64,000 nucleotides of DNA from Phreatobacter oligotrophus (GCF_003046185.1 NZ_PZZL01000002.1:558001-622000), one strand, 5' to 3'. Positions 44,892 to 54,681 are shown, counted from the stretch's first letter. The notes: generated from the letters alone by a model not told the origin. Numbers and translations are program-made.

Positions 44892-45782
44892 TCACCGCGC
44901 CAGATCGGCCGAGGCGAGCTCCGCCGTGAGGTAGAGCACCACGAGGCCGAAGAGGAACTGGCGCGTGCAGGAGCGGCGGAAGGCGTCGCCCGCCAGCACG
45001 TCGCCGCGCTCCATCAGCCGGGCATGGCGGAAACGGCAGGCGAGCGCGCCGAGACCCATGGCCACGACAAAGGCGGTCTTCGCGACGGTCGCAAGGCCGT
45101 ACCCGCCACGCACCAGCGCCGTAGGCGGCCCGGCGAGCATGAGGGCCATCACCGCGCCGGTCGCCAGCGCCAGGACGGCGAAGACCATGGCCTGCCGCGA
45201 CCAGGCGAGGATGTCCTCGGCCGCCGAGGCCGGGTCGCGCCGCAGGGCCACCGCGCGCAGCGGCGGCAGGCTGCCGAACCAGAAGGCGGCGGCGAAGACG
45301 TGAAGGGTGCCGAGGGCGACCAGCTCCTGCCGGCGCGCATGGCCGACCGCATGTCCGCCCATGGTCAGTCCGAGGGAGACGAGCATGGCGCCGGCCGTGG
45401 CAAGGCCCGCGCCCCAGGCCGTGCGGACACGGGCGAAGAGGAGCAGCACCAGCCCGGCCGCGGTCAGGAAGGTGGCATCGCCGAAGTCGGAGCGGGCGAT
45501 CTCGGGATAGAGGGCCCAGCGCACCATGCCGTCGCGGATGCCGGAGAGTTCGGCGGCGCGGAAGGGCCAGAGCAGGGCGAGACACAGGAGGGCGAGCACG
45601 GCGAAGAGCGAGAGCCAGCCGCGGGCGGAGCGCGCCTCCTCGCGGGTCAGGCGCTCGCTGGCAAAGACGAGGAACAGCGCGGCGCCAGCCGCCGCCAGCG
45701 CCGCGATGAGCGCCAGCGCCCGGACCACGACGGCGAGGCCGCGCAGCGGGTCGCCCCCTCCCTGCCAGAATTCGAGAATCAT
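44892..45782 (-). CDS. CopD-family membrane protein
   Basis: The 296-residue protein has about eight transmembrane helices and matches the CopD/copper-resistance D membrane domain: GHAVGH near the middle, FAAAFWFGSLPPL and FRRSCTRQFLFG at the end. His residues in the third and fifth helices may bind heme or copper. No copC or copper ATPase is nearby; other CopD-like proteins are not copper-related, so the substrate is uncertain. It lies 16 bp after the MFS gene. Confidence 0.82.
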   Translation of the reverse strand: MILEFWQGGGDPLRGLAVVVRALALIAALAAAGAALFLVFASERLTREEARSARGWLSLFAVLALLCLALLWPFRAAELSGIRDGMVRWALYPEIARSDFGDATFLTAAGLVLLLFARVRTAWGAGLATAGAMLVSLGLTMGGHAVGHARRQELVALGTLHVFAAAFWFGSLPPLRAVALRRDPASAAEDILAWSRQAMVFAVLALATGAVMALMLAGPPTALVRGGYGLATVAKTAFVVAMGLGALACRFRHARLMERGDVLAGDAFRRSCTRQFLFGLVVLYLTAELASADLAR

Positions 45783-45798
45783 GGCGCCTTTCCCCGCG

Positions 45799-46992
45799 TC
45801 AGCCTGGAACGCGGCGGAACCTCCAGGCAAGGGCTGCCGTCGCCGCAAAGGAGGACAGCGACACCGCGAACATGACCCAGAACCCCGCGACCGGCCCCGA
45901 GGCGTCGAGAACGGCGGCATAGGCCGTCGGCGCCGCGGCAGTGACGATGAGGCCGGGCGTGGCGATGGAGGCGAGCACGCTGGCATAGCCATGGCGGCCG
46001 AAGAGCACGAGCGGCACGGCGCCCTTCACGATGGTGGCAAGGCCCACCGAGATGCCGAAGAGGATGTTGAAGGCGAAGAAGAAGGGGACCGACACGCCGC
46101 CGAGCGCCAGCGGGATGAAGGCCAGCACCATCATGCCGGTCGAAATGTTGGCGAAGAGGAAGGGGTCGAGGTTCTTGCCGAAGAGGATTTCGGCGAGACG
46201 CCCCAGCGTCTGGAACACCCCGCGCAGCGAGGAGATCCACACCGCCACGGCGGCCGCCATGCCCATGGACACGACGGCGGGGATGAGGTGGACCGACAGC
46301 GCCGTGGTGATGAAGGAATTGCCGGCCATGGCGATGGTCAGCATCAGCACCGCGAAGGCCTTCTGCTCGGCGGGCACCAGCGGCTCGGGATCGGGCTGCG
46401 CCGCCTCGCCCTCGGAACCACCGATGGGGGTGCCGAGGCGCGGCAGGAGCAGGTGCAGCGGCGTGCAGAGCACCAGGACGGCCAGGGCGCAGACGAGCCA
46501 GGCGCCGCGCCAGCCGATGGCCTCGTTGAGGTAGTGGGTGATCGGCCAGAAGATGCTGGAGGCGAGCCCGCCGAAGAGGGTGAGCACCGAGATCGGCCGC
46601 CGCGCCCGCATGCCGTAGATCTCCACCAGCATGGCGAAGGCGGCGTCATAGAGCGTCAGACGCGAGGCCAGGCCCAGCACAATCCATGCAGCGATATAGA
46701 CGATTGGATCATTCACCTGCGACAGCATGGCGAGGCCGAAGGCGCCGACCAGCGATCCCATGGTGAGGGTCAGCCGCCCGCCCCGCCGCTCGATGAAGCG
46801 CGCCACCGGCTTCGACACGATGCCGCCGACCAGCAGCGAGATCGAGAAGCCCGCGAAGACGAAGGTCGTGCTCCAGCCGAGCTCGGCCATCATCGGCTTC
46901 GCCAGCACCGAGATGCCATAGAAGATGGTCCCCCAGGAGACGATCTGGGTGACGCCGAGCGCGGTGACGATGAAGGGAAATGACGTGAGCAT
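45799..46992 (-). CDS. MFS transporter
   Basis: The 397-residue, 12-span permease starts MLTSFPFIVTALGVTQIVSWG. The loop 2-3 motif is seen in SKPVARFIERRGGR, and a long central loop (about 190-215) is acidic. The group resembles MFS permeases found beside cupin or phosphatase genes, with no identifiable substrate. The frame continues upstream through the histidine phosphatase gene because of a frameshift there; the true start is the ATG at 46992. Confidence 0.88.
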   Translation of the reverse strand: MLTSFPFIVTALGVTQIVSWGTIFYGISVLAKPMMAELGWSTTFVFAGFSISLLVGGIVSKPVARFIERRGGRLTLTMGSLVGAFGLAMLSQVNDPIVYIAAWIVLGLASRLTLYDAAFAMLVEIYGMRARRPISVLTLFGGLASSIFWPITHYLNEAIGWRGAWLVCALAVLVLCTPLHLLLPRLGTPIGGSEGEAAQPDPEPLVPAEQKAFAVLMLTIAMAGNSFITTALSVHLIPAVVSMGMAAAVAVWISSLRGVFQTLGRLAEILFGKNLDPFLFANISTGMMVLAFIPLALGGVSVPFFFAFNILFGISVGLATIVKGAVPLVLFGRHGYASVLASIATPGLIVTAAAPTAYAAVLDASGPVAGFWVMFAVSLSSFAATAALAWRFRRVPG

Positions 46993-47066
46993 GGGCGGGC
47001 CGAAGGTGGCCGCAGCGTGACGCGGGGTCAATCCACGCAGACGGGCAGGCGCCCTGCGCCGCCCGG

Positions 47067-47733
47067 TCAGCAGCCGTGGAAGCCGGCTCCGGGGATGGGC
47101 GCGAACATGACGATGCCGAGGATGCGCGGCGGCGAGGCCGGCTCCATGACGATGGCGGAGCCCTCGGGGAAGGCGCGGCCGGCGACCTCCGGCCCCAGCA
47201 GCATGATGGCGGGGGGTGCGGTGGCCGACAAGGACGCGGTTCAGGCTGGGCGGCGGTGGCTCGGCCATCAGCCGGCGATGTTCGCCGAGCACCCAGTCGA
47301 GGCGCGGTCCGGAGAAATCGTCGGCCGTGAGACCATCGATCACCGAGACCTCGGCGACGCCGAAGGCTTCCTCGGCCGTGTCGCGGGCCCGATAGACCGG
47401 GCCGGCCAGAACCGGCTTCGCCACGGGAATGCGCAGGGTCGCCATGGCCTCGCCGATGCGACGCGACTGCTCGCGCCCGCGGGGCGAGATATTGCGCTGG
47501 CCGGCGCGGTCGCCGACGCGGAAGGATGAGTCACAGGGCATGCCGGCCGTATCGGCGTGGCGGAAGAAGAGCACGAGCCCGCCCGCCCTCAGCCGCTCGA
47601 TCAACGGCGCGGCATCGGGCGCCGTGGCGGCGACGGGCACGCGCTCGGCAGCTGCGGCGGGCGGCGCCAGGGCGGCGCAGAGCGGCAGGGCAAGGGCGAG
47701 CAAGGCGCGGCGGAGCGGGCGTCGGGTGGTCAT
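47067..47733 (-). pseudogene. Histidine phosphatase (phosphoglycerate mutase-like), broken by a +1 frameshift
   Basis: From the ATG at 47733 the protein has a signal peptide (ending PPAAAAE) and the RHG-type active-site motif FRHADTAG. It runs normally to VLVGHRTP, the second catalytic His. At a G6 tract (47211-47216; C6 on the coding strand) the frame shifts. Removing one base restores AIMLLGPEVAGRAFPEGSA and a natural end, FHGC, stopping at 47067. Without the correction the frame runs on into the MFS gene, giving an apparent fusion. It may be a true mutation, a phase-variable tract or a sequencing error. The intact protein would be a periplasmic phosphatase of about 222 residues. Confidence 0.82.
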
Positions 47734-47870
47734 GGGGCCGACATAGCGCGCCCGCCGGGCCTTGAGGAGGGCTTGCGACACCGCGGTCGGCTTGCCTTCT
47801 CCCGGCGAGCGGCTAGAGAGGATGTCACGCAACGGGCGCGCGCGACGTCCGAGCCCCCGGGGAGATGACC

Positions 47871-48854
47871 ATGTCCGAGACCGTCCGCCGCCGCACGCTT
47901 CTCGCCGCCACGATGGCCCTTGGCCTTTTCGCCAGTGCTGGCGCCGCCTGGGCGCAGTCCTATCCCAACCGCCCGATCCGGGCCATCGTGCCCTTCGCCG
48001 CCGGCAGCGCGACGGACATCGTCGCCCGCACCTTCGCCGACCAGATGGCCAAGACCCTGGGCCAGTCCATCGTCATCGAGAACCGTCCGGGCGCCAATGG
48101 CCTGATCGGCGCCGATGCCGTCGCCAAGGCGACGCCGGATGGCTACACGATCCTCATCGGCACCAATTCGACGAATGCCGCTGCGCCGGCGCTGTTCAAC
48201 AATGTGCCCTTCGACATGAACAAGGATTTCCAGCCGATTTCCTTCCTGTCGTCGGTGCCGCTCATCGTCGCCGTGCCCAACACCCTGCCGGTGCGCACCC
48301 TGCGCGAGCTCATCGACTATGCCAGGGGCCGCACCGACCTGACCTTCGCCTCGGCCTCGGCCTCGCAGCGCGTCTCGACCGAGATGCTGATGGCCATGAC
48401 CGGCATGAAGATGACCCACGTCTTCTACCGCAGTGGGCCCAATGCCATGCAGGACCTGATCGCCGGCCGCGTGACGCTGTTCACCGCCGATCTCGGCGTG
48501 ATGCTGCCGCAGGTGCGGGGCGGCACGGTGCGGCCGCTCGCCGTGACGTCGCAGCAGCGCAGCGCCCAGGTGCCGGACCTGCCGACGGTCGATGAGGCCG
48601 CCGGCACCAAGGGCTACGAGCTCATTGCCTGGTTCGGCATGTTCGCCCCCGCCAGCGTGCCGGCCGAGGTGACCGCCAGGCTGAATGCCGCCGTGCGGGC
48701 CGCTGCCGCAACGCCGGAGCTGCGCACCGCGCTTGGCGAGAATCTCGGCATGGTCATCGCGCCCTCGTCGCCCGAGGAACTCGCCGCGCGCGTGGTGTCC
48801 GAAGCCGCCAAATGGGCCGAGGCGGCGCGCGTCGCCGGCATCGAGAAGCAGTGA
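47871..48854 (+). CDS. Tripartite tricarboxylate transporter (Bug/TctC) binding protein
   Basis: The 327-residue periplasmic protein has a signal peptide ending AAWAQ, then the Bug-family start YPNRPIRAIVPFAAGSATD, and ENRPGANGLIGADAVAKATPDGYT. It binds a carboxylated small molecule. TctA/TctB membrane subunits are not in the window, so it is an orphan, which is common for this family. The ATG at 47871 sits 6 bp from GGGGAG; another lies at 47865. Confidence 0.92.
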   Translation: MSETVRRRTLLAATMALGLFASAGAAWAQSYPNRPIRAIVPFAAGSATDIVARTFADQMAKTLGQSIVIENRPGANGLIGADAVAKATPDGYTILIGTNSTNAAAPALFNNVPFDMNKDFQPISFLSSVPLIVAVPNTLPVRTLRELIDYARGRTDLTFASASASQRVSTEMLMAMTGMKMTHVFYRSGPNAMQDLIAGRVTLFTADLGVMLPQVRGGTVRPLAVTSQQRSAQVPDLPTVDEAAGTKGYELIAWFGMFAPASVPAEVTARLNAAVRAAAATPELRTALGENLGMVIAPSSPEELAARVVSEAAKWAEAARVAGIEKQ

Positions 48855-49264
48855 TCCGCGTCGCCACCCGAGCCGACCTGCCGCGGATCTCCGAGATCCG
48901 CGGCGCGGTCAGGGAAAACGTGCTGTCGAACCCGGCGAAGATCACCGACACGGTCGCCTATCTCATCGACCGCGACGGCTTCTGGGTCTTCGAGACAAAC
49001 GGCCACATCCACGGCTTCTCCTCCGCCGACCCGCGCAACGGCTCGATCTTCGCGCTGTTCATGGACCCGGCAAGCGAGGGCCGCGGCATCGCCCGCGGGC
49101 TCCTGGCCGCCGCTTGCGAGCATCTCGCAGCCGCCGGCCATAGCCGGGCCTGGCTGTCGACCGACCCCGGCACCCGCGCCGACCGCTTCTATCGCCGCCA
49201 GGGCTGGACGGAGACCGGCCGCACCCCTGACGGCGAGGTCCGGTTCGAAAAGGCGCTGGACTGA
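48851..49264 (+). CDS. GNAT family N-acetyltransferase
   Basis: The 137-residue protein starts at a GTG overlapping the previous stop, giving MIRVATRADLPRI, the usual first strand of a GNAT fold. The acetyl-CoA loop reads SEGRGIARGLL, followed by TRADRFYRRQGWTETG, the C-terminal motif B. Substrate unknown. Translational coupling to the Bug protein gene may be accidental. Confidence 0.85.
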   Translation: MIRVATRADLPRISEIRGAVRENVLSNPAKITDTVAYLIDRDGFWVFETNGHIHGFSSADPRNGSIFALFMDPASEGRGIARGLLAAACEHLAAAGHSRAWLSTDPGTRADRFYRRQGWTETGRTPDGEVRFEKALD

Positions 49265-49318
49265 GCGGGGCCATCGCGGTCCTTGGCCGGGCCGACGCGA
49301 AGCGGCTAGACTGCCGGC

Positions 49319-49999
49319 ATGACGCGCCACGGCGACGATCTCGACCAGACCATCACGCCGGATGTGCTGCTGAAGGCCTATGCCTGCGGCATCTTCCCGA
49401 TGGCCGAGAGTGCGGATGATCCCGGCCTCTATTGGGTGGAGCCGGAGCGCCGCGGCATCTTCCCGCTGGAAGGACTGCTGATCTCCAAGCGGCTCGCCCG
49501 CACCGTGAAGGGCGAGCGCTTCGAGATCCGCATGGACAGCGATTTCGACGCGGTGATCGACGGTTGCGCCGCGCCCGCGGAAGGGCGCAAGGACACCTGG
49601 ATCAATGCCCGCATCCGCGCCCTCTACGGCGCCCTGTTCCGCCGCGGCCATTGCCACACGGTGGAATGCTGGCGTGACGGGCGTCTCGTCGGCGGTCTCT
49701 ACGGGGTGAGCCTCGGCGGCGCCTTCTTCGGCGAGAGCATGTTCCACCGGGAGACCGACGCCTCGAAGGTGGCGCTGGTCCATCTGGTGGCTCGGCTCAA
49801 GGCCGACAGCTTCGTGCTGCTCGACACCCAGTTCGTCACGCCGCACCTCGCCTCGCTCGGCGCCATCGAGGTGCCGCGCGCGCGCTACCAGCGCATGCTG
49901 GAGGCGGCGCTTCCCGTCCCCGCCCGTTTCACGCCCGAGCCGCTGCCGCCGGCCGAGGCGCTCGCCCGCGCTACGCTTCTCGGATCCCAGGACGCATGA
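49319..49999 (+). CDS. aat: Leucyl/phenylalanyl-tRNA--protein transferase
   Basis: Aat adds Leu or Phe to N-terminal Arg/Lys of proteins and marks them for ClpS/ClpAP. The 226-residue product has all family blocks: [47 protein letters not shown], and [25 protein letters not shown]. It overlaps the next GNAT gene by 4 bases. Confidence 0.97.
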   Translation: MTRHGDDLDQTITPDVLLKAYACGIFPMAESADDPGLYWVEPERRGIFPLEGLLISKRLARTVKGERFEIRMDSDFDAVIDGCAAPAEGRKDTWINARIRALYGALFRRGHCHTVECWRDGRLVGGLYGVSLGGAFFGESMFHRETDASKVALVHLVARLKADSFVLLDTQFVTPHLASLGAIEVPRARYQRMLEAALPVPARFTPEPLPPAEALARATLLGSQDA

Positions 50000-50469
50000 T
50001 CATCCGCCCCGCTCGCGACGGCGACGGCACGGCCCTCGCCGCGCTGATCGCCACGACCTTTGCCGAATATCCCGGCTGCCTGTTCCTCGACGAGGAGTTC
50101 CCCGAGCTGAGGGCCCCGGCGAGCCATTATGCGCGGCTGGGCGGCCAGCTCTTCGTCGCCGAGGCGGGCGGCGAGCTGATCGGTTCCCTGGCGGCGGTGA
50201 TGACGCCGGTGCGGGGAACCGGCGAGCTCTTCAAGGTCTATGCAAGCGCCGGCCATCGCGGCTCCGGGCTTGCCCAGCGGCTCTATGCGGAGGGCGAGGC
50301 CCTGCTGAAGGCCCGCGGCGCCAGGGAGATCATCCTGTGGAGCGATACCCGCTTCACCCGTGGCCACCGCTTCTACGAGAAGCTCGGCTTCGTGCGGGAA
50401 CCGGTGGAGCGCTACCTCGCCGATGCAAGCGCGAGCTGGGAGTTCTTCTTCCGGAAGCGGCTGGGATAG
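49996..50469 (+). CDS. GNAT family N-acetyltransferase
   Basis: The 157-residue protein has a GNAT fold with the acetyl-CoA pyrophosphate loop [12 protein letters not shown] and the C-terminal [13 protein letters not shown]. The ATG overlaps the aat stop (ATGA), suggesting coupled translation. The substrate cannot be inferred. It is unrelated in sequence to the GNAT at 48851. Confidence 0.85.
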   Translation: MIIRPARDGDGTALAALIATTFAEYPGCLFLDEEFPELRAPASHYARLGGQLFVAEAGGELIGSLAAVMTPVRGTGELFKVYASAGHRGSGLAQRLYAEGEALLKARGAREIILWSDTRFTRGHRFYEKLGFVREPVERYLADASASWEFFFRKRLG

Positions 50470-50793
50470 CCGAAACGCGCTCCATCAGATTGTTGCCGCC
50501 GCATGCCCCTCACCCTTCCCTCTCCCCGCAGGCGGGGAGAGGGGGCAACAGCCTCGCTCCATCCTGGCAACGGTTGGGCCTGGCAAGACGGCCTGGGCTA
50601 TCCACCACGTCGACGTCCCCCTCTCCCCGCCTGCGGGGAGAGGGAAGGGTGAGGGGCCATTGCCCATCAGGATTCCCCGCCGCTGCCCCACACTCGCCTA
50701 CCCGTGCGGCAGGCGAGGCCCGGCCCTGCATTGCGCAGGGCTGGACCGCGCTGTCTGAGCCAGCAAGAACGGAGGCTTCACGTCGGACCCTCC
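50470..50793. other. Intergenic region carrying repeat family C
   Basis: These 324 bp contain the family C inverted pair and no gene that I can support; the ATG of azlC at 50794 ends it. GGAGG at 50771-50775 is too far from that start to be certain. Confidence 0.7.
50505..50657. repeat. Repeat family C, perfect inverted pair
   Basis: Arms 50505-50544 and 50618-50657 are exact 40-bp reverse complements, 73 bp apart. Each contains CTCTCCCCGC-AG-GCGGGGAGAG, a perfect 10-bp hairpin, flanked by CCCTCACCCTTCC. The element is widespread in Rhizobiales genomes. Confidence 0.9.
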
Positions 50794-51513
50794 ATGCCCG
50801 CTGCGCCCGCCCCTCCCCGCGTCCCCTGCACCTTTGCCGGCATGGTCGAAGGCGCGCGCCTCACCGTGCCGCTGCTGCCGGGAACGCTGGTCTTCGCGGC
50901 CGCCGTCGGCGCGACCTCCGCCGAGAAGGGCCTGACCCTCGGCCAGGCCGTGTTCATGAGCCTGTCGGTCTATGCGGGCGCCTCGCAGCTCCTCGGCCTC
51001 CAGCTCTGGCCCCAGGTCTTCAGCCTCTCGGCCATCGCGGCCATCGTCGTGGTGACCATGGCGGTGAACCTGCGCTTCCTGTTGATGGGCGCATCGCTCC
51101 AGCCCTGGCTGTCGCGCGGGCCGGCGGGTCCGGTCCATGTCGGGCTGGCGGCGCTCACGGATGCCAATTTCGTCGTCGCCTCCCGCTACCATGCGCAGGG
51201 CGGGCAGGATGCCGGCGTCTTCATCGGCGCGGGCCTGTTCATGTGGGTGATCTGGACGCTCGCGACGATCCCGGGTCATGCGCTTGGCCATCTGCTCACG
51301 GACCCCAAGCGCTTCGCCATCGACATGGTGATGCCGCTCACCTTCACCGCCATGTCGGTCGGCCTGTTCAGGCTCCGCCGCGACCGCCTCGCCTGGCCGG
51401 TGGCGGCCGGCGTCGCGGTGGTGACGGCCCAGCTCGCGGACGGCTACTGGTTCATCGTCACGGGGGCCCTCGCCGGCTCGCTCGCCGCGGGGGTGCTGCG
51501 TGAGCGTGCCTGA
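50794..51513 (+). CDS. azlC: AzlC family branched-chain amino acid exporter subunit
   Basis: The 239-residue large subunit has about five to seven membrane helices. It shows GTLVFAAAVGATSAEKGLTLGQAVFMSLSVYAGASQ, typical of AzlC/YgaZ, and LTDANFVVA. With AzlD it exports branched-chain amino acids or similar compounds. It overlaps azlD by 14 bp. Confidence 0.92.
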   Translation: MPAAPAPPRVPCTFAGMVEGARLTVPLLPGTLVFAAAVGATSAEKGLTLGQAVFMSLSVYAGASQLLGLQLWPQVFSLSAIAAIVVVTMAVNLRFLLMGASLQPWLSRGPAGPVHVGLAALTDANFVVASRYHAQGGQDAGVFIGAGLFMWVIWTLATIPGHALGHLLTDPKRFAIDMVMPLTFTAMSVGLFRLRRDRLAWPVAAGVAVVTAQLADGYWFIVTGALAGSLAAGVLRERA

Positions 51514-51814
51514 GGAAGCCTGGCCCTATATCGCCATCACCGGCATGGCGGCGGCGACCTTCCTCGTGCGCTTCGCCGGCTACTGGATCATGAGCCGGGT
51601 GCCGCCGACGCCCTTCGTGCGCGCGGCGCTGGAGGCGCTTCCCGGCGCCATCATCGTCTCAACCGTGGTGCCGCTCGCCATGCGCGGCGGGCTCGCCGCC
51701 TGGATCGGCGTGGCGGTGGCGGCAGCGGTCATGGTGCTGGTGCGCAAGGACATCGCGGCGCTGGCCGCCGGCATGGGTGCGGTGATCGCGGTGCGGAGTT
51801 TCGGCCTCGGCTGA
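51500..51814 (+). CDS. azlD: AzlD family exporter small subunit
   Basis: The 104-residue protein has three to four membrane helices and the YgaH/AzlD pattern: TFLVRFAGYWIM followed by LEALPGAIIVSTVVPL. It starts at a GTG inside the end of azlC. Both subunits are needed for export in characterised pairs. Confidence 0.9.
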   Translation: MSVPEEAWPYIAITGMAAATFLVRFAGYWIMSRVPPTPFVRAALEALPGAIIVSTVVPLAMRGGLAAWIGVAVAAAVMVLVRKDIAALAAGMGAVIAVRSFGLG

Positions 51815-51892
51815 GGCCGTTGACCCCGATCAAGGCGGCCGGAGACCCGACGGCGCATCCCTATCGCACTGTTTCAGCGAAGAGGACGCGCC

Positions 51893-52288
51893 ATGACCAC
51901 CCTCCCCCGCGGCTTTCACCGGATCCGCCTCAACATGGCCCGCTCGCCGGGCTTCCCCGAGGGCTCGAAGCTGCACGGCTACGAGTTCGTCGCGCCCCTC
52001 GACGCGGAAGGCCGGATCGATCTTGCCGCGTGGAAGGAGCATCGGGCCCTGTGCAAGGTCCGCCGCTTCTGGGCGGGCGAGGAGGACCAGCACGGGTTGC
52101 TCGTGCACAAGGCCGGCGGCGCCAAGGGGGCGACCTGGACCTTCGACTATGACGCCACCGGAAACGACGACGATGAGGCGGGCTACCGCTTCGGCGACCA
52201 CCTCTTCCAGATCGGCGAATATGTCTCGATCCGCGACGAGGACGGCGCACTGCTCACCTTCATCGTCACCTCGACCGACGCGGTCTGA
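51893..52288 (+). CDS. Conserved alphaproteobacterial hypothetical protein
   Basis: The 131-residue soluble protein starts FHRIRLNMARSPGFPEG, then HGYEFVAPLDAEGRID, and ends with an acidic Asp-rich stretch followed by YRFGDHLFQIGEYVSIRDEDG. I recognise this arrangement as a conserved uncharacterised alphaproteobacterial family, but no function is known. GAGGACG precedes the ATG. It converges on hisG. Confidence 0.75.
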   Translation: MTTLPRGFHRIRLNMARSPGFPEGSKLHGYEFVAPLDAEGRIDLAAWKEHRALCKVRRFWAGEEDQHGLLVHKAGGAKGATWTFDYDATGNDDDEAGYRFGDHLFQIGEYVSIRDEDGALLTFIVTSTDAV

Positions 52289-52297
52289 CCCGCCCGG

Positions 52298-53275
52298 TCA
52301 ACGGGCGAGCGAAGCCGCGAGGCGGTCGTAGAGCGGGTTGTCGCGCGAGAAGACATAGTCGAGCTCGGCGACCGACACGGTCTCGGCGCCGCGGTCGCGC
52401 AGGAAGCGGCCAAGGGCGAAGACCTGCTTCGGCGGGCAGTGCAGCGTCAGCATGCCGGACGAGGTCGGGCCGCCAAAGGGCGCCTCGACGCCGAAGCGCT
52501 GGCGCGTCTCGGCGAGCAGCGCCGCGTCCGCGCCGGCAAAGCGGGTGCGGACCTCGCGCAGCTGGCGCGCGCGCGCCTGGGCATGGATGCGGTCGAGCAT
52601 GTCGCGCGCGCAGGCGAGCGCGCCATCGCCCCAGGCGGCCGTCCGGGAGGCGACGAGATGGGCCTCGGACTTCAGGATGACGCCATCATCGAGCACTTTG
52701 AGGGCATTGGCGGCGAGCGTCGCGCCCGTCGTGGTGATGTCGACGATGAGCTCCGCCGCGCCGGCGGCCGGCGCGCCCTCGGTGGCGCCCGCGGATTCGA
52801 CGATGCGGTAATCGGCAATGCCGTGGCGGTCGAAGAAGGCGCGGGTGAGGTTCAGGTACTTGGTGGCGACGCGCATGCGCGTGCGATGGCGGGCGCGGTA
52901 CTGGCTCGCGACATCATCGAGATCGGCCATGGTCGAGACGTCGATCCAGGCCTGCGGCACGGCGACCACCACGTCGGCGCGGGAGAAGCCGAGGGGGGTG
53001 AGCGAGACGAGGCGGTCCTCGGGCTCGGGCGTTGCCTCGTGCATGAGGTCGAGGCCGGTGAGGCCGAGATGGACGGTTCCGGCGACGAGTTCGCGGGCGA
53101 TGTCGGAGGCCGACAGGAAGGCGACCTCGACATTGTCGAGACCCGGGATCGTGCCGCGATAGTCGCGGGCGCCGCGGCCCTGCACGGGCTTCAGGCCGGC
53201 GCGGTCGAGGAAGTCCTGGGCGGATTCCAGGATGCGGCCCTTGGAGGGGATGGCGAAGACGAGCGTATCGGTCAT
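52298..53275 (-). CDS. hisG: ATP phosphoribosyltransferase catalytic subunit
   Basis: HisG performs the first step of histidine synthesis (ATP + PRPP). The 325-residue form begins [19 protein letters not shown] and contains [17 protein letters not shown] and the PRPP loop [15 protein letters not shown]. The C-terminus is longer than in the classical short form and is seen in Rhizobiales alongside HisZ. Its ATG overlaps the hisZ stop (ATGA), consistent with a hetero-oligomeric enzyme. Confidence 0.95.
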   Translation of the reverse strand: MTDTLVFAIPSKGRILESAQDFLDRAGLKPVQGRGARDYRGTIPGLDNVEVAFLSASDIARELVAGTVHLGLTGLDLMHEATPEPEDRLVSLTPLGFSRADVVVAVPQAWIDVSTMADLDDVASQYRARHRTRMRVATKYLNLTRAFFDRHGIADYRIVESAGATEGAPAAGAAELIVDITTTGATLAANALKVLDDGVILKSEAHLVASRTAAWGDGALACARDMLDRIHAQARARQLREVRTRFAGADAALLAETRQRFGVEAPFGGPTSSGMLTLHCPPKQVFALGRFLRDRGAETVSVAELDYVFSRDNPLYDRLAASLAR

Positions 53276-54408
53276 GCGCGGCCTCCCACCGCCGCGAGGC
53301 GTTCGACCCAGAAGGCGCAGCCGACGGCTGGCACCCTGGTGGCAAGCCCCAGCTTGGCGGCCATCATCTCGGTGAGGCGGTCATAGCGGCCACCGCCGAC
53401 CAGCGGGCGGGCTTCCGTGCCGGCACCGTCGTGGATCTCGAAGACGAGGCCTGTGTAGTAGTCGACGTCGCGGCCGAAGCGGGTGGAGAAGCGGGCGGCG
53501 GCAAGGTCGATACCGGCATCGGCGAGGAGCTGGTGGCGGCGGGCGAGCCGGTCGATCGCCTCGTCCATGGCAAGGCTGGCGCCCCTCGCGATGTCGCGGA
53601 TGGCGGGCTCGGCGGAGGCCGCATCCGTGTCGATGGCGAGGAGCTTCTCGACCACCGCGAGCTGTTCGGCGGACAGTCCGCCGGTGCCGAGCGCCGCCTG
53701 TTCGAGGAAGCGCTCCGCCACATCGGCGGCGGAGCGGCCGCCGACCGTGGTGATGCCGGCGATGGAGAGGAGATCGGTGACGAGGGCGCGCGCGGCCTTG
53801 GGGTCCGAGCCCTCCAGCGCGGCGAGGAGGCCGGCATGGGTCGGCGCGCCGCGGGCCGGCTCGGCCAGGCGCTTCAGGTCGCCCGCCAGCATGCCGGAGC
53901 GGCGGAAGTCCTTGGCCAGGCGCCGGCGCCAGGCCGGCGGCAGGCCGAGGGCGTTCACCAGCGCCATGAAGATGCCGACGTCGCCGAGGGCGAGGGTGAG
54001 CGGGCCATCGGTGTAGAGACGGGCGCCCTTGAGGCCGAGCGCCACGACTTCCGCCTCCGCCGCCTCGCGGTCGGTGCGGCCGAGAAGCTCGATGCCGGCC
54101 TGGTTGAACTGGCCGTCCATGCCGGGGCGATGGCGGAAGACCGGGCCGAGATAGGCATAGGCGGCAGCCTCGGCGGCGCGGGGACCTTCAAGATGCGCCT
54201 GCACCACGGGGATGGTGTAGTCGGGCCGCAGGCAGAGCTCGCGGCCCTCGGCATCGCTGGTGAGGAACAGGCGGCGGGCCATGGCCTCGCCGACGAGATC
54301 GCGCACGAGGTCGGCGGCAATCAGCAGCGGCGGCTCGGCGCGCGTGAAACCGGCCTCGCCCAGAAGGGCGGCGAGGCGGAGGTCGAGATCGGACAGGGCG
54401 CGCGTCAT
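53272..54408 (-). CDS. hisZ: ATP phosphoribosyltransferase regulatory subunit
   Basis: HisZ is a HisRS-like regulatory partner of HisG. The 378-residue protein has class II synthetase motifs such as [32 protein letters not shown] and the C-terminal [14 protein letters not shown], but no catalytic anticodon domain. The start at 54408 gives [10 protein letters not shown]; the frame open upstream reads into repeat family A. In related species hisS often precedes it, but not here. Confidence 0.92.
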   Translation of the reverse strand: MTRALSDLDLRLAALLGEAGFTRAEPPLLIAADLVRDLVGEAMARRLFLTSDAEGRELCLRPDYTIPVVQAHLEGPRAAEAAAYAYLGPVFRHRPGMDGQFNQAGIELLGRTDREAAEAEVVALGLKGARLYTDGPLTLALGDVGIFMALVNALGLPPAWRRRLAKDFRRSGMLAGDLKRLAEPARGAPTHAGLLAALEGSDPKAARALVTDLLSIAGITTVGGRSAADVAERFLEQAALGTGGLSAEQLAVVEKLLAIDTDAASAEPAIRDIARGASLAMDEAIDRLARRHQLLADAGIDLAAARFSTRFGRDVDYYTGLVFEIHDGAGTEARPLVGGGRYDRLTEMMAAKLGLATRVPAVGCAFWVERLAAVGGRA

Positions 54409-54462
54409 GCGGGTTCCCGGCGGATGGTGAGAAGCAATGAGCGGCGCCTGGCACACCGGAAT

Positions 54463-54637
54463 TGCGTCCTTCGAGGCTCGCGGCCGGACGATGCTGACGC
54501 ATCGCCGTGGCTCGCACCTCAGGATGAGGATGGTTGAGCCCTGCCCCTGGACCAAGCTGCCGGCGCCGCAGCCATCCCATGCAGGTCACCACCCGCCTCA
54601 TCCTGAGGTGCGAGCGAAGCGAGCCTCGAAGGACGCA
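54463..54637. repeat. REP-like repeat family A, imperfect inverted pair
   Basis: The left arm (54463-54527) is the long-loop subtype with GGACGATGCTGACGCATCGCC. The right arm (54598-54637) is a short-loop copy in opposite orientation with GAGCGAAGCGAGC in the middle. The arms share the outer ends but differ in the centre, unlike the perfect pair at 30163. Confidence 0.85.
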
Positions 54638-54681
54638 CTGCCGATATGCAGCACACGGCCCGAAGCCTTGCCGCCAAGCCT

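Noticed and set aside
45799-47733. Apparent fusion of a histidine phosphatase with an MFS transporter
   Set aside because: The join is arbitrary Arg/His-rich sequence. A one-base correction at the G6 tract restores a normal phosphatase end, and the MFS gene has its own start at 46992.
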